Shown: positions 1 to 9,940, counted from the stretch's first letter. The stretch: DNA of 64,000 bases from Sporobacter sp942492735 (GCA_942492735.1 OW818648.1:2604001-2668000); one strand, 5' to 3'. Numbers and translations are program-made. The notes: generated from the sequence alone by a model not told the origin.

Positions 1-2093
1 CGTCTTTTCTGGAGAGGTTAACGCGGCCGCGGTCATCGATTTCCATGACCTTGACCCAAGTCATATCGCCCTCTTTGAGTACGTCCTCAACCTTTTCGAC
101 GCGGCGGTTTTCAAGCTTCGAGATGTGGACCATCCCATCCTTGCCAGGAACAAGCTCAACAAATGCGCCGATTGGGATGATGCGGACGACCTTGCCGTAA
201 TAAAGCTGGCCAACCTCGGGAACGAACACGATGCTGTCGATGATCTTCTTTGCGGCGCGGCATGCTTCAATGTCAGGTGACGAGATGAAAACACTGCCGT
301 CGTCTTCGATATCGATCTTTGCGCCGGTGTCGGCAACGATTTTTTGGATGACCTTGCCGCCGGAGCCGATAACTTCGCGGATTTTATCTGGGTGAATTTT
401 CATGGAGATCATCTTCGGTGCAGTCGGAGCCACTTCATCCCTCGGCTTGCTGATACAAGGAAGCATAATCTCATCGAGAATCTGGATGCGCGCTTCGCGG
501 GTTATTTCAAACGCGGACTTAATGACTGCAGGGATGAGCCCGTCATTTTTAAGGTCCATCTGGATGGCAGTGATGCCTTTTTTTGTACCGCCAACCTTAA
601 AGTCCATTTCGCCGTGGAAATCCTCAACGCCCTGGATGTCAATAAAGGTTGTCCAATCGTCGCCGTCTGAGATCAGTCCGCAGGAGATGCCGGCAACAGG
701 TGCTTTGATTGGGACACCGGCATCCATTAATGCGAGCGTCGAGCCGCAAATAGCACCCTGGGAAGTCGATCCGTTTGAGGAGAGGACTTCGCTGACAACG
801 CGGATGGCATATGGGAATTCCTCTACTGTCGGAAGCACGGGCTCCAGAGCCTTTTCGGCAAGCGCGCCATGGCCGGTTTCACGGCGGTTGGTGGAGCGGC
901 TGCCCCGCGCCTCGCCGACGGAGAAGGACGGGAAGTTATAATGGTGCATATAGCGTTTATTTTCTTCTTCGTAGATGGTATCGAGTCTCTGCGCATCAGA
1001 GATTGTACCGAGTGTCGCAATCGAGAGCACCTGAGTCTGGCCTCTGGTGAACAGACCCGAACCGTGTACAAGCGGCAGGATGCCGACTTCGGAGGCGAGC
1101 GGCCTGATTTCGTTCATGGCTCGACCGTCGACGCGTTTGCCTTCTAAGAGCCACGCCTTGACGACCTTCTTCTGAATTCTATAGGTGATCTCCTCGAGCT
1201 GCGCGGTTATCTCAGGGTATTGCGTACCGAACTCTTCGATCATTTTCTTAACGACGGCGTTGTAGCGCTCTTCACGGACATTCTTGTCGTCCGTATCCAT
1301 GCAGTATTTGACGTCTTCGAAGAACTTGTCCTTGATTTTTGCGAACATCTCTTCGTTGAACGAGGCCTTTGCATATTCAAATTTCGGCTTGCCGATCTCG
1401 GCGACCATTTGGTTAATGAGCGCTATAATGGGCTTGATGGCCTCGTGTGCTGCCATGATGCCGTCAAACATGACATCTTCCGGAATCTCGTTTCCGCCGG
1501 CTTCAATCATGACAATCTTCGTCGCGGTGGCGGCGATCGTGCAGTACATCTCGCTGACCTTACGCTCGGCGCTCGTGGGGTTGATATGATATTTGCCGTC
1601 GTGGTAACCGAGGCTGACACCGGCAATCGGGCCGTCAAACGGAATGTCGGAGATCGCAACGGCAGCGGCTGCGCCGATCATGGCGGCGATTTCCGGTGAG
1701 TTGTCATAATCGACAGACATTATGGTGCAGGTGATAACAACATCGTTGCGGAGGTCGCTGGGGAAGAGGGGACGCATCGGTCTGTCGATCATACGGCCTG
1801 CCAGAACACCGCGCTCGGAGGGACGGCCTTCACGGCGCAAATAGCCGCCCGGAATCCTGCCGACAGAGTATATTTTTTCTTCGAAGTCAATAGAAAGCGG
1901 GAAATAGTCGAGACCTTCTTTGGGGCGGGCTGATGCCGTCGCCGCAACAAGAACGGTCGTGTCGCCGTATTTAACTAAAACGGCGGCATTGGCGAGCTCG
2001 GCAAGCTTGCCAACCTCGAGTGTCAGCGGTCTGCCCGCCAAGGTCATGGTATACTGTTTATAATTCGGAAATTCTCTGTGGTTAATAATCATG
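1..2093 (-). CDS. pnp: Polyribonucleotide nucleotidyltransferase (PNPase), C-terminus beyond window
   Basis: PNPase degrades RNA 3' to 5' by phosphorolysis in the cytoplasm, usually with other RNA-decay enzymes. Read from the ATG at 2093 down, the frame stays open for about 697 codons and leaves the window. The start MIINHREFPNYKQYTM leads into a first RNase PH domain (GRPSERGVLAGRMIDRP), then an alpha-helical linker, a second RNase PH domain (RGQTQVLSIATLGT, then HHYNFPSFSVGEARG), a KH domain (IREVIGSGGKVIQKI) and an S1 domain that begins GQLYYGKVVRI. Only the last few dozen residues of a roughly 700-residue protein are missing. AAAGGAG precedes the ATG. It lies downstream of rpsO, the classical rpsO-pnp order. 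Confidence 0.97.
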
Positions 2094-2235
2094 GAATGCT
2101 CCTTTCAATTTTCAGAGCATCAATCTCCTAGCACTTGAAAACAAATCCGAGATGCGTCTCACAGAGAATTCTCGGGCGCATTTTCAATTGCTATGGGATT
2201 GCTTGCTCACTCTCGTTTGTCTTAGTATTTCATAA

Positions 2236-2268
2236 CAGGGCTGATCTGATACGCTCAGACCAGCCCTG
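2236..2268 (-). promoter_or_regulatory. rpsO-pnp intergenic stem-loop
   Basis: A 13-bp stem with one mismatch (CAGGGCTGGTCTG against CAGATCAGCCCTG on the minus strand) lies just after the rpsO stop and before pnp. It has no U-tract, so it is unlikely to be a full terminator. In other bacteria the rpsO-pnp spacer carries an RNase III processing hairpin that lets PNPase autoregulate, and a similar role here is inference. Confidence 0.55.
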
Positions 2269-2279
2269 AAATGGACATT

Positions 2280-2546
2280 TTACTTTCTGATACCGAGTTT
2301 GGCGATAAGCGTTCTGTAGCGCTCGATGTCTTTCTTAGCCAGATAATCGAGAAGACTGCGGCGTTTGCCGACCATCTTTAACAGGCCCAGACGGCTGTGG
2401 TTGTCCTTGGCGTGAATCTTCAGATGCTCAGTCAGTTGTGCGATGCGCTCTGTAAGGATGGCAACCTGTACTTCCGGCGAACCGGTGTCGGTCTCATGTG
2501 TGCGGTTATTATCAATGACCGCGGTTTTTTGAATTTTTGTAATCAT
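2280..2546 (-). CDS. rpsO: 30S ribosomal protein S15
   Basis: S15 is a primary 16S rRNA-binding protein of the 30S platform. The 88-residue product has the family's usual length and conserved core: HETDTGSPEVQVAILTERI, then a helix ending HSRLGLLKMVGKRR and DIERYRTLIAKLGIRK at the C-terminus. AAAGGA lies about eight bases before the ATG. It is the first gene of the rpsO-pnp unit and has its own sigma-A promoter and a long structured leader. Confidence 0.98.
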   Translation of the reverse strand: MITKIQKTAVIDNNRTHETDTGSPEVQVAILTERIAQLTEHLKIHAKDNHSRLGLLKMVGKRRSLLDYLAKKDIERYRTLIAKLGIRK

Positions 2547-2703
2547 TTATCAAGTTCCTTTCTTTTCTGCACCTTAGTGCATTGCGCTTCTTCGCGCATT
2601 TCTCCCCAGAGTCTGAGTATCGGGCGGAAAAGGCACCGGAATCTGATCCGGCATTATCCCGAAACTAAGAGACGGGGCAGAAAACATGCCTATACTGTTA
2701 GGC
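2547..2703 (-). promoter_or_regulatory. Structured rpsO 5' leader, possible S15 autoregulatory RNA
   Basis: About 155 nt separate the predicted transcription start from the rpsO ATG. The leader holds three short stem-loops on the minus strand: TGCAC/GTGCA around 2568-2581, TGCGC/GCGCA around 2583-2598, and the self-complementary CCGGAATCTGATCCGG at about 2637-2652. S15 is known to repress its own synthesis through leader structures that differ between phyla. That this leader does so is inference. Confidence 0.4.
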
Positions 2704-2709
2704 TAAAGT

Positions 2710-2738
2710 ATTGTAACATACAAGAAAAATATTGTAAA
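2710..2738 (-). promoter_or_regulatory. Sigma-A promoter of rpsO-pnp
   Basis: On the minus strand TTTACA (2738-2733) and TACAAT (2715-2710) are separated by 17 bp. The promoter starts just downstream of the mnmG stop codon, so rpsO-pnp can be transcribed independently of mnmG. Confidence 0.75.
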
Positions 2739-2756
2739 GACTAATTTTATGCACAA

Positions 2757-4622
2757 CTACCCTCTCCCCAGATGAATCATCAGCGCGGCGATATCGGCAG
2801 GGGAGACGCCGGAAATGCGGGTTGCCTGTCCTAAATTCAGCGGCTTGATCTGGCCGAGCTTCTGGCGGGCTTCTAAACGAAGACCCTGAAGGCTGTCGTA
2901 ATCAATATTCTCCGGCAGCTTGACGTCTTCCAAGCGCTTCAAGTCCTCCACCTGGCGTGTCTGGCGCTTGATATAGCCTTCGTATTTGATGGCTATCTCG
3001 GCTTGTTCGCGTACGGCTTCCGGCAGTTCCGGCCGTTTGGGATCAAACGGCGCGAGGCTTTTGTAATCGAGCTGCGGGCGGCGGAGGAGGGAAGCGAGGC
3101 TCACGCCGGACGGCGGGGCTGTGGTACCGCTTGACTCGAGCATGGTGATTAGATCCGGCGTTGGAGCAATAAATGAATTCTCAAGCCGCTTGATCTCGCG
3201 CCCGACGGCTTGATATTTTTCGATAACTTTTGTATGGCGCGCATCAGATATAAGTCCGATCCGGTACCCGATATGGCTGAGTCGTATATCGGCGTTGTCC
3301 TGACGGTGATAGAGTCGATACTCAGAACGCGACGTCATGACGCGGTACGGTTCATTTGTGCCTTTTGTGACAAGGTCGTCAATCAGTGTGCCGATGTATC
3401 CCTCGTCGCGCCGGATGATCATTGGTTCCTCGCCTTTAATTTTCAAAGCGGCATTCACTCCGGCGACGAAGCCCTGAACAGCGGCTTCCTCGTAACCCGA
3501 CGAGCCGTTGAATTGTCCGGCGCCGTACAGACCTTTAATTTTCTTTGTTTCCAAGGTCGGCAGAAGCTCCGTCGGATTGATGCAGTCGTATTCAATCGCA
3601 TAGGCGCAGCGCATCATTTCAGCGTGCTCCAGCCCCGAAATGGTGTGCAGCATTTCGATCTGCACCTCTTCCGGCAGCGAGGAGGAAAAGCCCTGAACAT
3701 AGAGCTCCTCCGTCCCGAGTCCCATCGGCTCAATAAACAGCTGGTGGCGCTTTTTATCTGCGAATTGTACGATTTTGCTTTCAATTGACGGACAGTACCG
3801 CGGCCCGACGCCATCAATGACGCCGGAATACAATGGGCTGCGGTGGAGGTTTTCACGTATGACATTGTGTGTTGCTTCATTTGTATAAGTGAGATAACAA
3901 ACAGCGCGGTTTTCAACAGGTGTTTCGGTCTCAAAAGAAAACGGGATTGGCGCCTCATCGCCGGGCTGTATTTCCATCTTCGAAAAATCAACGCTTTTGG
4001 CACTGATACGCGGCGGTGTACCGGTCTTAAAGCGGCGCATATCGAGAGAAAGCGCTTTCAAACAGCCGCCGAGCTGTGTTGATGCATGCATTCCGTCCGG
4101 TCCGCCTTCTTGTAAAACCTCGCCGACAATCGTGCGTCCGGACAGATACGTCCCCGAGCAGATGACGGCAGCTTTGCAATAGTATGTCGCGCCGGTCTGC
4201 GTTCTGACATACGATACGGTATCGTTTTCTATACCAATTTCAGTGATTTCAGCCTGCTTGACACTTAAGTTTTCCTGCATTTCAAGCGTGTGCTTCATGA
4301 GGTGCTGATAAGCACGCCGGTCCGCCTGCGCACGCAGGGAATGAACAGCAGGACCTTTGCCGCGGTTTAACAGCCGATACTGGATGCAGGTTTTGTCGGC
4401 AGCTTTGGCCATTTCGCCGCCGAGCGCGTCAAGCTCGCGCACGAGGTGGCCTTTGGCTGTCCCGCCGATAGCGGGGTTGCACGGCATATTGCCTATTGCG
4501 TCAAGATTTATGGAGAAGCAGACGGTTTTCATTCCGAGGCGGCTAGAGGCGAGCGCCGCTTCAATCCCGGCATGTCCCGCACCGATGACAGCAATATCAA
4601 ATTGTCCGGCGTCAAAATTCAT
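2757..4622 (-). CDS. mnmG: tRNA uridine-5-carboxymethylaminomethyl modification enzyme MnmG
   Basis: MnmG (GidA) works with the GTPase MnmE to install the carboxymethylaminomethyl group on U34 of certain tRNAs, using FAD, NADH and a folate one-carbon donor. The 621-residue product has the N-terminal FAD dinucleotide fold (VIGAGHAGIEAALASSRLG, residues about 12-30), the family motif CNPAIGGTAKGHLVRELDALGG, the PRYCPSIESKIVQF region, the second signature GLYGAGQFNGSSGYEEAA and the C-terminal GidA-associated helical domain. The length is standard. AAAGGAGG precedes the ATG. It is often adjacent to mnmE, but here the two genes are about 3.7 kb apart on opposite strands. Confidence 0.97.
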   Translation of the reverse strand: MNFDAGQFDIAVIGAGHAGIEAALASSRLGMKTVCFSINLDAIGNMPCNPAIGGTAKGHLVRELDALGGEMAKAADKTCIQYRLLNRGKGPAVHSLRAQADRRAYQHLMKHTLEMQENLSVKQAEITEIGIENDTVSYVRTQTGATYYCKAAVICSGTYLSGRTIVGEVLQEGGPDGMHASTQLGGCLKALSLDMRRFKTGTPPRISAKSVDFSKMEIQPGDEAPIPFSFETETPVENRAVCYLTYTNEATHNVIRENLHRSPLYSGVIDGVGPRYCPSIESKIVQFADKKRHQLFIEPMGLGTEELYVQGFSSSLPEEVQIEMLHTISGLEHAEMMRCAYAIEYDCINPTELLPTLETKKIKGLYGAGQFNGSSGYEEAAVQGFVAGVNAALKIKGEEPMIIRRDEGYIGTLIDDLVTKGTNEPYRVMTSRSEYRLYHRQDNADIRLSHIGYRIGLISDARHTKVIEKYQAVGREIKRLENSFIAPTPDLITMLESSGTTAPPSGVSLASLLRRPQLDYKSLAPFDPKRPELPEAVREQAEIAIKYEGYIKRQTRQVEDLKRLEDVKLPENIDYDSLQGLRLEARQKLGQIKPLNLGQATRISGVSPADIAALMIHLGRG

Positions 4623-4690
4623 TGTCCGCGCCTCCTTTCGTCGTATTTAATGTATCGACCGCTTTATTTCTCATCAGGTTGCAGATGATA

Positions 4691-4719
4691 ATTTTAAGCT
4701 ATCTGTCTAATAATTGCAA
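4691..4719 (-). promoter_or_regulatory. Candidate sigma-A promoter of mnmG
   Basis: On the minus strand TTGCAA (4719-4714) and TAAAAT (4696-4691) are separated by 17 bp, about 70 bp before the mnmG ATG. It diverges from the glyQS promoter. Confidence 0.5.
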
Positions 4720-4760
4720 TAGCAATGGCTCATTGCGTGCGATTTCGGGGATACCAACAG

Positions 4761-4788
4761 TTGACAAGAATGCCATCTGGGATATAAT
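4761..4788 (+). promoter_or_regulatory. Sigma-A promoter of glyQS
   Basis: A perfect TTGACA (4761-4766) and a perfect TATAAT (4783-4788) are 16 bp apart, 48 bp before the glyQS ATG. I see no T-box leader: the 5' UTR of about 40 nt is too short. Confidence 0.8.
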
Positions 4789-4836
4789 TAAAAAATATAT
4801 CATTATCTAAGAGAACTTTCATGCCTGGGAGGATTT

Positions 4837-6240
4837 ATGCTGAAAAATACAGAAAAATCAATGGACAAGCTCGTAGCGCTTTGCAAAGGGCGCGGCTTCA
4901 TTTATGCTGGCAGCGAAATATACGGCGGCCTTGCAAATGCATGGGATTACGGCCCACTGGGCGTCGAGCTTAAGAACAACATCAAGCGCGCCTGGTGGAA
5001 GAAATTCGTGCAGGAGAGCCCGTTTAATGTCGGTCTTGACTCCGCAATCCTGATGAACCCGCAGGTCTGGGTGGCTTCGGGGCATGTCGCGACGTTTAAC
5101 GATCCCTTGATCGACTGCAAAGCCTGTCAAACGCGCCATCGCGCCGACAAACTTGTCGAGGAATGGCAAGCCGGACAAGGCATCACCGATGTGGTCGTCG
5201 AAGCGATGGATAATGACGCGCTCATTAAATATATTAAAGACAATAACATCACCTGTCCCGATTGCGGCAAATCCGATTTCACGGATATCCGCAAGTTCAA
5301 CCTCATGTTCAAGACGTATCAGGGGGTTAACGAGGATACGGCAACGCAGCTTTATCTACGTCCTGAAACCGCGCAGGGTATATTCGTTAATTTTAAAAAT
5401 ATTCAACGCACAACCCGCAAAAAAGTGCCTTTCGGTGTCGGTCAGGTGGGTAAATCCTTCAGAAATGAGATCACGCCGGGCAATTTCATCTTCCGTTTAC
5501 GTGAATTCGAACAGATGGAGCTTGAATTTTTCTGCAAGCCGGGTACAGACCTCGAATGGTTCAATTACTGGCGGACGTTTTGCAGCGACTGGCTCTTTAA
5601 CCTTGGTTTGAAGAGTGAAAACATTCGCGCGCGTGACCACGAAAAAGAGGAACTCTCCCATTACTCCAACGCCACAACAGACTTTGAGTTTCAGTTCCCG
5701 TTCGGCTGGGGCGAACTCTGGGGTGTCGCGGACCGCACCGATTTTGATCTCAAAGCGCATCAGACAACGTCGGGTGAGAGCATGGAATATTTCGACCAGG
5801 AGACCAATGAAAAGTTTATCCCGTATGTCATAGAACCATCACTCGGTGCCGACCGCGTGACGCTTGCGTTTTTAATTGACGCGTATGACGAGGAGATTGT
5901 GGACGCGGAGAAAAATGATTCACGCGTTGTTCTGCATCTGCATCCGGCGCTTGCGCCCTTCAAATGCGCCGTGCTGCCGCTTTCAAAAAAGCTGTCAGAA
6001 CAGGCCGAAGAGGTCTACCATACGCTGCAAAAAAACTTTATGGTTGATTTCGACGACGCGGGCTCGATAGGCAAACGCTACAGACGGCAGGATGAAATCG
6101 GCACGCCATTCTGTCTGACATTTGACTTTGATTCTCTGGAGGACGGCTGCGTCACAGTGCGTGACAGAGACACGATGGCACAGGAGCGCGTTAAAATCGG
6201 CGAATTATGTGGGTATATTTCCAAAAAGATTGATTTTTAG
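4837..6240 (+). CDS. glyQS: Glycyl-tRNA synthetase, alpha2 dimeric type
   Basis: Class II aminoacyl-tRNA synthetase that charges tRNA-Gly. The 467-residue protein is of the single-chain archaeal/eukaryotic-like form rather than the split GlyQ/GlyS form. Visible landmarks are GGLANAWDYGPLGVELKNN near the N-terminus, an inserted pair of Cys motifs (CKACQ and CPDCG, residues about 91-150) likely to bind zinc, the motif 2 region KSFRNEITPGNFIFRLREF, motif 3 EPSLGADRVTLAFL, and a C-terminal anticodon-binding domain (APFKCAVLPLSKK, GSIGKRYRRQDEIGTPF). GGGAGG stands eight bases before the ATG. It is followed after 46 bp by the transketolase genes. Confidence 0.97.
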   Translation: MLKNTEKSMDKLVALCKGRGFIYAGSEIYGGLANAWDYGPLGVELKNNIKRAWWKKFVQESPFNVGLDSAILMNPQVWVASGHVATFNDPLIDCKACQTRHRADKLVEEWQAGQGITDVVVEAMDNDALIKYIKDNNITCPDCGKSDFTDIRKFNLMFKTYQGVNEDTATQLYLRPETAQGIFVNFKNIQRTTRKKVPFGVGQVGKSFRNEITPGNFIFRLREFEQMELEFFCKPGTDLEWFNYWRTFCSDWLFNLGLKSENIRARDHEKEELSHYSNATTDFEFQFPFGWGELWGVADRTDFDLKAHQTTSGESMEYFDQETNEKFIPYVIEPSLGADRVTLAFLIDAYDEEIVDAEKNDSRVVLHLHPALAPFKCAVLPLSKKLSEQAEEVYHTLQKNFMVDFDDAGSIGKRYRRQDEIGTPFCLTFDFDSLEDGCVTVRDRDTMAQERVKIGELCGYISKKIDF

Positions 6241-6286
6241 GTGAGATCGCTGTAAATTGTAGTCAGTACAAGATTCGAGGTGTGAG

Positions 6287-7225
6287 ATGGAAAATAAAAA
6301 AAACGCAAATGAACTGCGTGTCATCGCTGAGGGAATCCGACTCGTCACGCTCCAGGAGCTTGAGGGCTTTGGATCGGGACACATCGGCGGGTCAATGTCT
6401 ATTGTTGAGACACTAGCGGTATTATACGGCAGCGAGCTGCGCTGCGACCCCAATAACCCCAAATGGGAAGGGCGGGACAGGCTTGTCATGTCGAAGGGAC
6501 ACGCCGGTCCGGCACTTTATGCCACGCTGTCTCTCAAGGGCTTTTTCCCGAAGGAAATGCTCTCGGAGCTCAATCAGGGCGGCGGCAGGCTGCCCAGCCA
6601 CTGCGACAGAAATAAAACGCCTGGCATCGATATGACGACAGGCTCACTCGGTCAGGGAATTTCTGCGGCTATCGGCATAGCGCTCGGATGCCGCATGAAC
6701 AAATCCGACAGCATAACCTACCTCGTTATGGGCGATGGTGAGTGCAATGAGGGCCAGGTCTGGGAGGGTGCCATGTTTGCAGCCCACCACAAGCTGGACA
6801 ATCTTATCGCGTTTGTCGACTACAACAAGCAGCAGCTTGACGGGTTTACAAAGGACATACTCGATATGGGTGATATCAGCGAAAAATTCCGCACGTTCGG
6901 ATGGTTTGTCCAGACCGTCAGCGGTCATGATACGGGTGAAATTCTCGACGCCGTCATTCTTGCCAAGGCACATAAAGGCAGCCCGTCCATGATTGTACTT
7001 GATACGATCAAGGGCTATGGAACCTTTGCCGCCGGTGTTGAAGCGAACCACCATATGAGCCTTGCGAAAGAACAGATGGCTGAAGCTATTAAGAAGGTAT
7101 CTGAGAAGCTCGATGATGCCAGGGCTGCTGTGGCAGCTGATTGGCATGTGGATGAGAAATCGACAGTGTCAGCAAGAGGTGAGGAACCGGTATTAGCCGA
7201 GGAACAGGGGGATGACAATGTTTAA
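6287..7225 (+). CDS. Transketolase, N-terminal subunit
   Basis: Transketolase moves two-carbon ketol units between sugar phosphates in the pentose phosphate pathway. Many Clostridia encode it as two polypeptides, and this 312-residue product is the thiamine-diphosphate-binding half. It has SKGHAGPALYATL, the TPP motif GDGECNEGQVWEG (residues about 149-161) and the downstream NKQQLDG. A hydrophilic C-terminal tail of about 40 residues ends just inside the next gene, a 14-bp overlap that suggests translational coupling. GAGGTGTGAG precedes the ATG. A dedicated sugar-synthase role cannot be excluded from sequence alone. Confidence 0.92.
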   Translation: MENKKNANELRVIAEGIRLVTLQELEGFGSGHIGGSMSIVETLAVLYGSELRCDPNNPKWEGRDRLVMSKGHAGPALYATLSLKGFFPKEMLSELNQGGGRLPSHCDRNKTPGIDMTTGSLGQGISAAIGIALGCRMNKSDSITYLVMGDGECNEGQVWEGAMFAAHHKLDNLIAFVDYNKQQLDGFTKDILDMGDISEKFRTFGWFVQTVSGHDTGEILDAVILAKAHKGSPSMIVLDTIKGYGTFAAGVEANHHMSLAKEQMAEAIKKVSEKLDDARAAVAADWHVDEKSTVSARGEEPVLAEEQGDDNV

Positions 7226-8201
7226 AGCATTTGAAACATTTATAACAAGCCCCACACTGATGCGGGACGCATATTGTAAAACACTGATGGATATTGCTTC
7301 TGAGAACGAGAACATCGTCACGCTTGACGCGGACCTTGTCAGCTCCTCAGGCATGAAGCCGTTTTTCAAGCAGTTTCCGGATAGAGCCATCAATGTCGGT
7401 ATCGCCGAAGCAAATATGATCGGTATTGCAGCTGGTCTTTCCGTGGTCGGCAAAATTCCGTTTGCACATAGCTTCGGATGCTTTGCCACGCGAAAAACAT
7501 GCGACCAGGTCATGATATCGGCGGCATATGCCAAGCTCAACGTCAAAATCCTGGGGTCGGATCCCGGCGTCACAGCAGCCTATAACGGCGGCACGCATAT
7601 GCCGTTTGAGGACATCGGCGTCATGCGCTCGATCCCCGAAATTACAATAATTGAACTGACAGACCCCGTCATGGTGATGGATGTCGTCCGGCAGGTTGCC
7701 GACACATATGGTGTTCACTATCTGCGTATGGCACGAAAAAACGTCACAGCTATTTATGAAGAGGGCTCGTCCTTTGATATCGGCAAGGGCAATGTCCTGT
7801 GCGACGGTAAGGATGTGACGATTATTGCCTGCGGCATCATGGTGGGAGAAGCGCTGAAAGCAGCCCAAATACTGAAAAATGACAGGATAAACGCCAGGGT
7901 CGTCGATATGTTCACGATAAAGCCAATTGACATTGAGCTTGTCGAAAGATGCGCCAGGGAAACGAGGGCTATTGTCACAGCGGAAAACCATAACATCATC
8001 GGAGGTCTCGGATCAGCTGTCTCAGAAGCCGTCGTCAAGACGCATCCTGTACCCATCGAAATGGTTGGCGTCAAGGACCGTTTCGGACAGGTTGGTACGG
8101 AGGATTTCCTGAAGGCGGAATACGGCCTCACGGCTGATGAAATCGTACAAGCGGTCAAACGCGTCCTGCCCAGAAAAAAGCGCGGAATATTCTCGCTGTA
8201 A
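7212..8201 (+). CDS. Transketolase, C-terminal subunit
   Basis: This 329-residue partner of the preceding gene carries the pyrimidine-binding and C-terminal transketolase domains. Landmarks are TLDADLVSSSG, the conserved glutamate in NVGIAEANMIGIAAGLS (residues about 61-77), which activates thiamine diphosphate, FATRKTCDQVMISAAY, and VTAENHNIIGGLGSAVSE in the C-terminal domain. The AGGGGG in the end of the upstream gene acts as ribosome binding site, and the frames overlap by 14 bp. The pair forms a heteromeric transketolase. Confidence 0.93.
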   Translation: MTMFKAFETFITSPTLMRDAYCKTLMDIASENENIVTLDADLVSSSGMKPFFKQFPDRAINVGIAEANMIGIAAGLSVVGKIPFAHSFGCFATRKTCDQVMISAAYAKLNVKILGSDPGVTAAYNGGTHMPFEDIGVMRSIPEITIIELTDPVMVMDVVRQVADTYGVHYLRMARKNVTAIYEEGSSFDIGKGNVLCDGKDVTIIACGIMVGEALKAAQILKNDRINARVVDMFTIKPIDIELVERCARETRAIVTAENHNIIGGLGSAVSEAVVKTHPVPIEMVGVKDRFGQVGTEDFLKAEYGLTADEIVQAVKRVLPRKKRGIFSL

Positions 8202-8214
8202 TTTTACACGTTGT

Positions 8215-8337
8215 GTAGGGGCAGACCTCGTGTCTGCCCTTTTGACGCATCAATATCGCTTAACCGGGGAAGGAATGGGTAAACCCATTCCCTACAGAGA
8301 ATGATATCAAAACGTAGGGAACGGTTTTAACCGTTCC
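8215..8337. repeat. Cluster of three GTAGGG-type palindromic repeats
   Basis: The spacer between the transketolase and mnmE genes holds three short palindromic units, each with GTAGGG at one end: 8215-8239 (plus), 8272-8295 (minus, ending CCCTAC) and 8314-8337 (plus). The arms differ between units (GGGCAGAC/GTCTGCCC, GGAATGGG/CCCATTCC, GGAACGG/CCGTTCC), so the hairpin is conserved while the sequence varies. Similar units lie at 58483-58602 and inside the prophage at 43316-43340. They could be mobile palindromes or transcript-end hairpins, and the first unit may help terminate transketolase mRNA. Confidence 0.7.
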
Positions 8338-8371
8338 TCCGCTTACGCCATATGACAAAGGAGGTTTATAC

Positions 8372-9742
8372 ATGCCAGACACCATTGCGGCAATTGCCAC
8401 CGGCGGCGGTGTAACCGCCATCGGTATTATACGAATCAGTGGTTATGACGCCATTTATGCCGCAGACAGAATATTTCGCTCAAAAAGCGGCATAAAAATG
8501 TGTGAGACGACTGACAGAAAGCTCATTTACGGCGAGCTTTTAGACAGTGACGATGCTGTTATCGATGTCTGCCTGTGTACCGTCAGCCGCGCGCCAAACA
8601 GCTATACCGGCGAGGACACAGCGGAATTTCACTGCCACGGGTCACCAGTTGTTCTGGCAGAGGGACTGCGCGCGCTGTTTAAAGCCGGCGTTCGGCAGGC
8701 CGAGGCCGGGGAATTCACGAAACGCGCGTTTCTAAACGGACTACTGGACCTGAGTCAGGCGGAGGCGGTCATCGACCTCATCGAAGCCGAGACCGAATCG
8801 GCGGTGCGCAATGCAGCCGGTCAGCTTATCGGTGTGCTCGGCAGCAAAATCCACAGCATTTACGACGCGCTTCTCCATGTATCAGCACACTTTTTTGCCG
8901 TTATCGATTATCCCGACGAGGAAATTGAAGCGTTTGAAATGAAAAATTACAAAGCGGTCCTGCGACATGCTGAAGAATCTCTTACCGAGCTCTTGTCAAC
9001 ATACAACAGAGGAAGAGTTATGAAAGACGGCGTTAAAACCGCCATCATCGGCAGGCCGAACGTCGGCAAATCTTCTCTTCTTAACGCTTTGCTCGGTTAC
9101 GAGAGATCAATAGTCACGCCGATAGCCGGAACGACGCGTGATACAATTGAGGAAAAAATTCGTGTCAAAAACGTGATGCTGCGGCTTGTTGATACGGCGG
9201 GGATTCGTGAAGCCCAAGATACTGTTGAGAAACTCGGCGTTGAACGGTCGCGTGACGCTGCGCAAAGCGCGGAGCTCGTCATCGCTGTGCTTGACGGCAG
9301 CGAAGAGCTATGCAGCGATGATATTGAGGTTCTGAAAATCGCCGTAACGAGTAAAAACAGAATTGCGGTCATTAACAAATCGGACTTAGAGATGAGAGCG
9401 GATGTGGCCGTAATTGAAAGAATCCTCGGCAAGCCTGTCAGTCTGTCGTCGCTTACTGGTACCGGCATAGACGGATTAATAGCAGAAGTTGAAAAAATGT
9501 TTAATGATGGTACCGTAAAGCCGGACGGAGAAATTCTGACAAATATACGGCAAGCGGATGCGGTCGAACGCGCCCGAGAGAGTATCCGGCAGACACTTTC
9601 CGCCCTCTCTTCGGGCATAACACCCGATGCCGTTCTGACGGAGATTGAAACGGCGATGTCCGCTCTCGGGGAGATTACAGGGAAGACAATCCGCGAGGAT
9701 ATAGCCGCGCGGATATTCGAGCGGTTTTGTGTCGGCAAATAG
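8372..9742 (+). CDS. mnmE: tRNA modification GTPase MnmE
   Basis: MnmE (TrmE) is the GTPase partner of MnmG in modification of U34 in tRNA. The 456-residue protein opens with the folate-binding domain (PDTIAAIATGGGVTAIGIIR). A G domain lies between helical segments: G1 GRPNVGKSSLLNALLG at about 227-242, G2/G3 GTTRDTIEE and DTAGIRE, and G4 NKSD. It ends in CVGK, the C-terminal Cys-x-Gly-Lys signature whose cysteine is needed for modification. GGAGG precedes the ATG. The gene stands alone here between a repeat cluster and ppdK. Confidence 0.97.
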   Translation: MPDTIAAIATGGGVTAIGIIRISGYDAIYAADRIFRSKSGIKMCETTDRKLIYGELLDSDDAVIDVCLCTVSRAPNSYTGEDTAEFHCHGSPVVLAEGLRALFKAGVRQAEAGEFTKRAFLNGLLDLSQAEAVIDLIEAETESAVRNAAGQLIGVLGSKIHSIYDALLHVSAHFFAVIDYPDEEIEAFEMKNYKAVLRHAEESLTELLSTYNRGRVMKDGVKTAIIGRPNVGKSSLLNALLGYERSIVTPIAGTTRDTIEEKIRVKNVMLRLVDTAGIREAQDTVEKLGVERSRDAAQSAELVIAVLDGSEELCSDDIEVLKIAVTSKNRIAVINKSDLEMRADVAVIERILGKPVSLSSLTGTGIDGLIAEVEKMFNDGTVKPDGEILTNIRQADAVERARESIRQTLSALSSGITPDAVLTEIETAMSALGEITGKTIREDIAARIFERFCVGK

Positions 9743-9798
9743 GTTTTGTGATTATTATGTTGGGTTCGGAAAAAATATCTAAAAATTTTACCAAAATA

Positions 9799-9827
9799 TT
9801 GTCTTTATCATTCTGCGGTGCTATAAT
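9799..9827 (+). promoter_or_regulatory. Sigma-A promoter of ppdK
   Basis: TTGTCT (9799-9804) and a perfect TATAAT (9822-9827) are 17 bp apart, giving a 5' UTR of about 105 nt. I do not recognise a riboswitch in that leader. Confidence 0.65.
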
Positions 9828-9940
9828 GTGCAATTGAACTAGTCGACACCAAAATAAACGGCACGTGAAAAATGAAACGGAATTTCCGTTAATTTTATAT
9901 AAACGATAATAATTTATCATTCAATTAGGAGGATTTCTTT

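Noticed and set aside
4789..4836. T-box leader for glyQS
   Set aside because: The leader is about 40 nt and has no T-box sequence or terminator hairpin.
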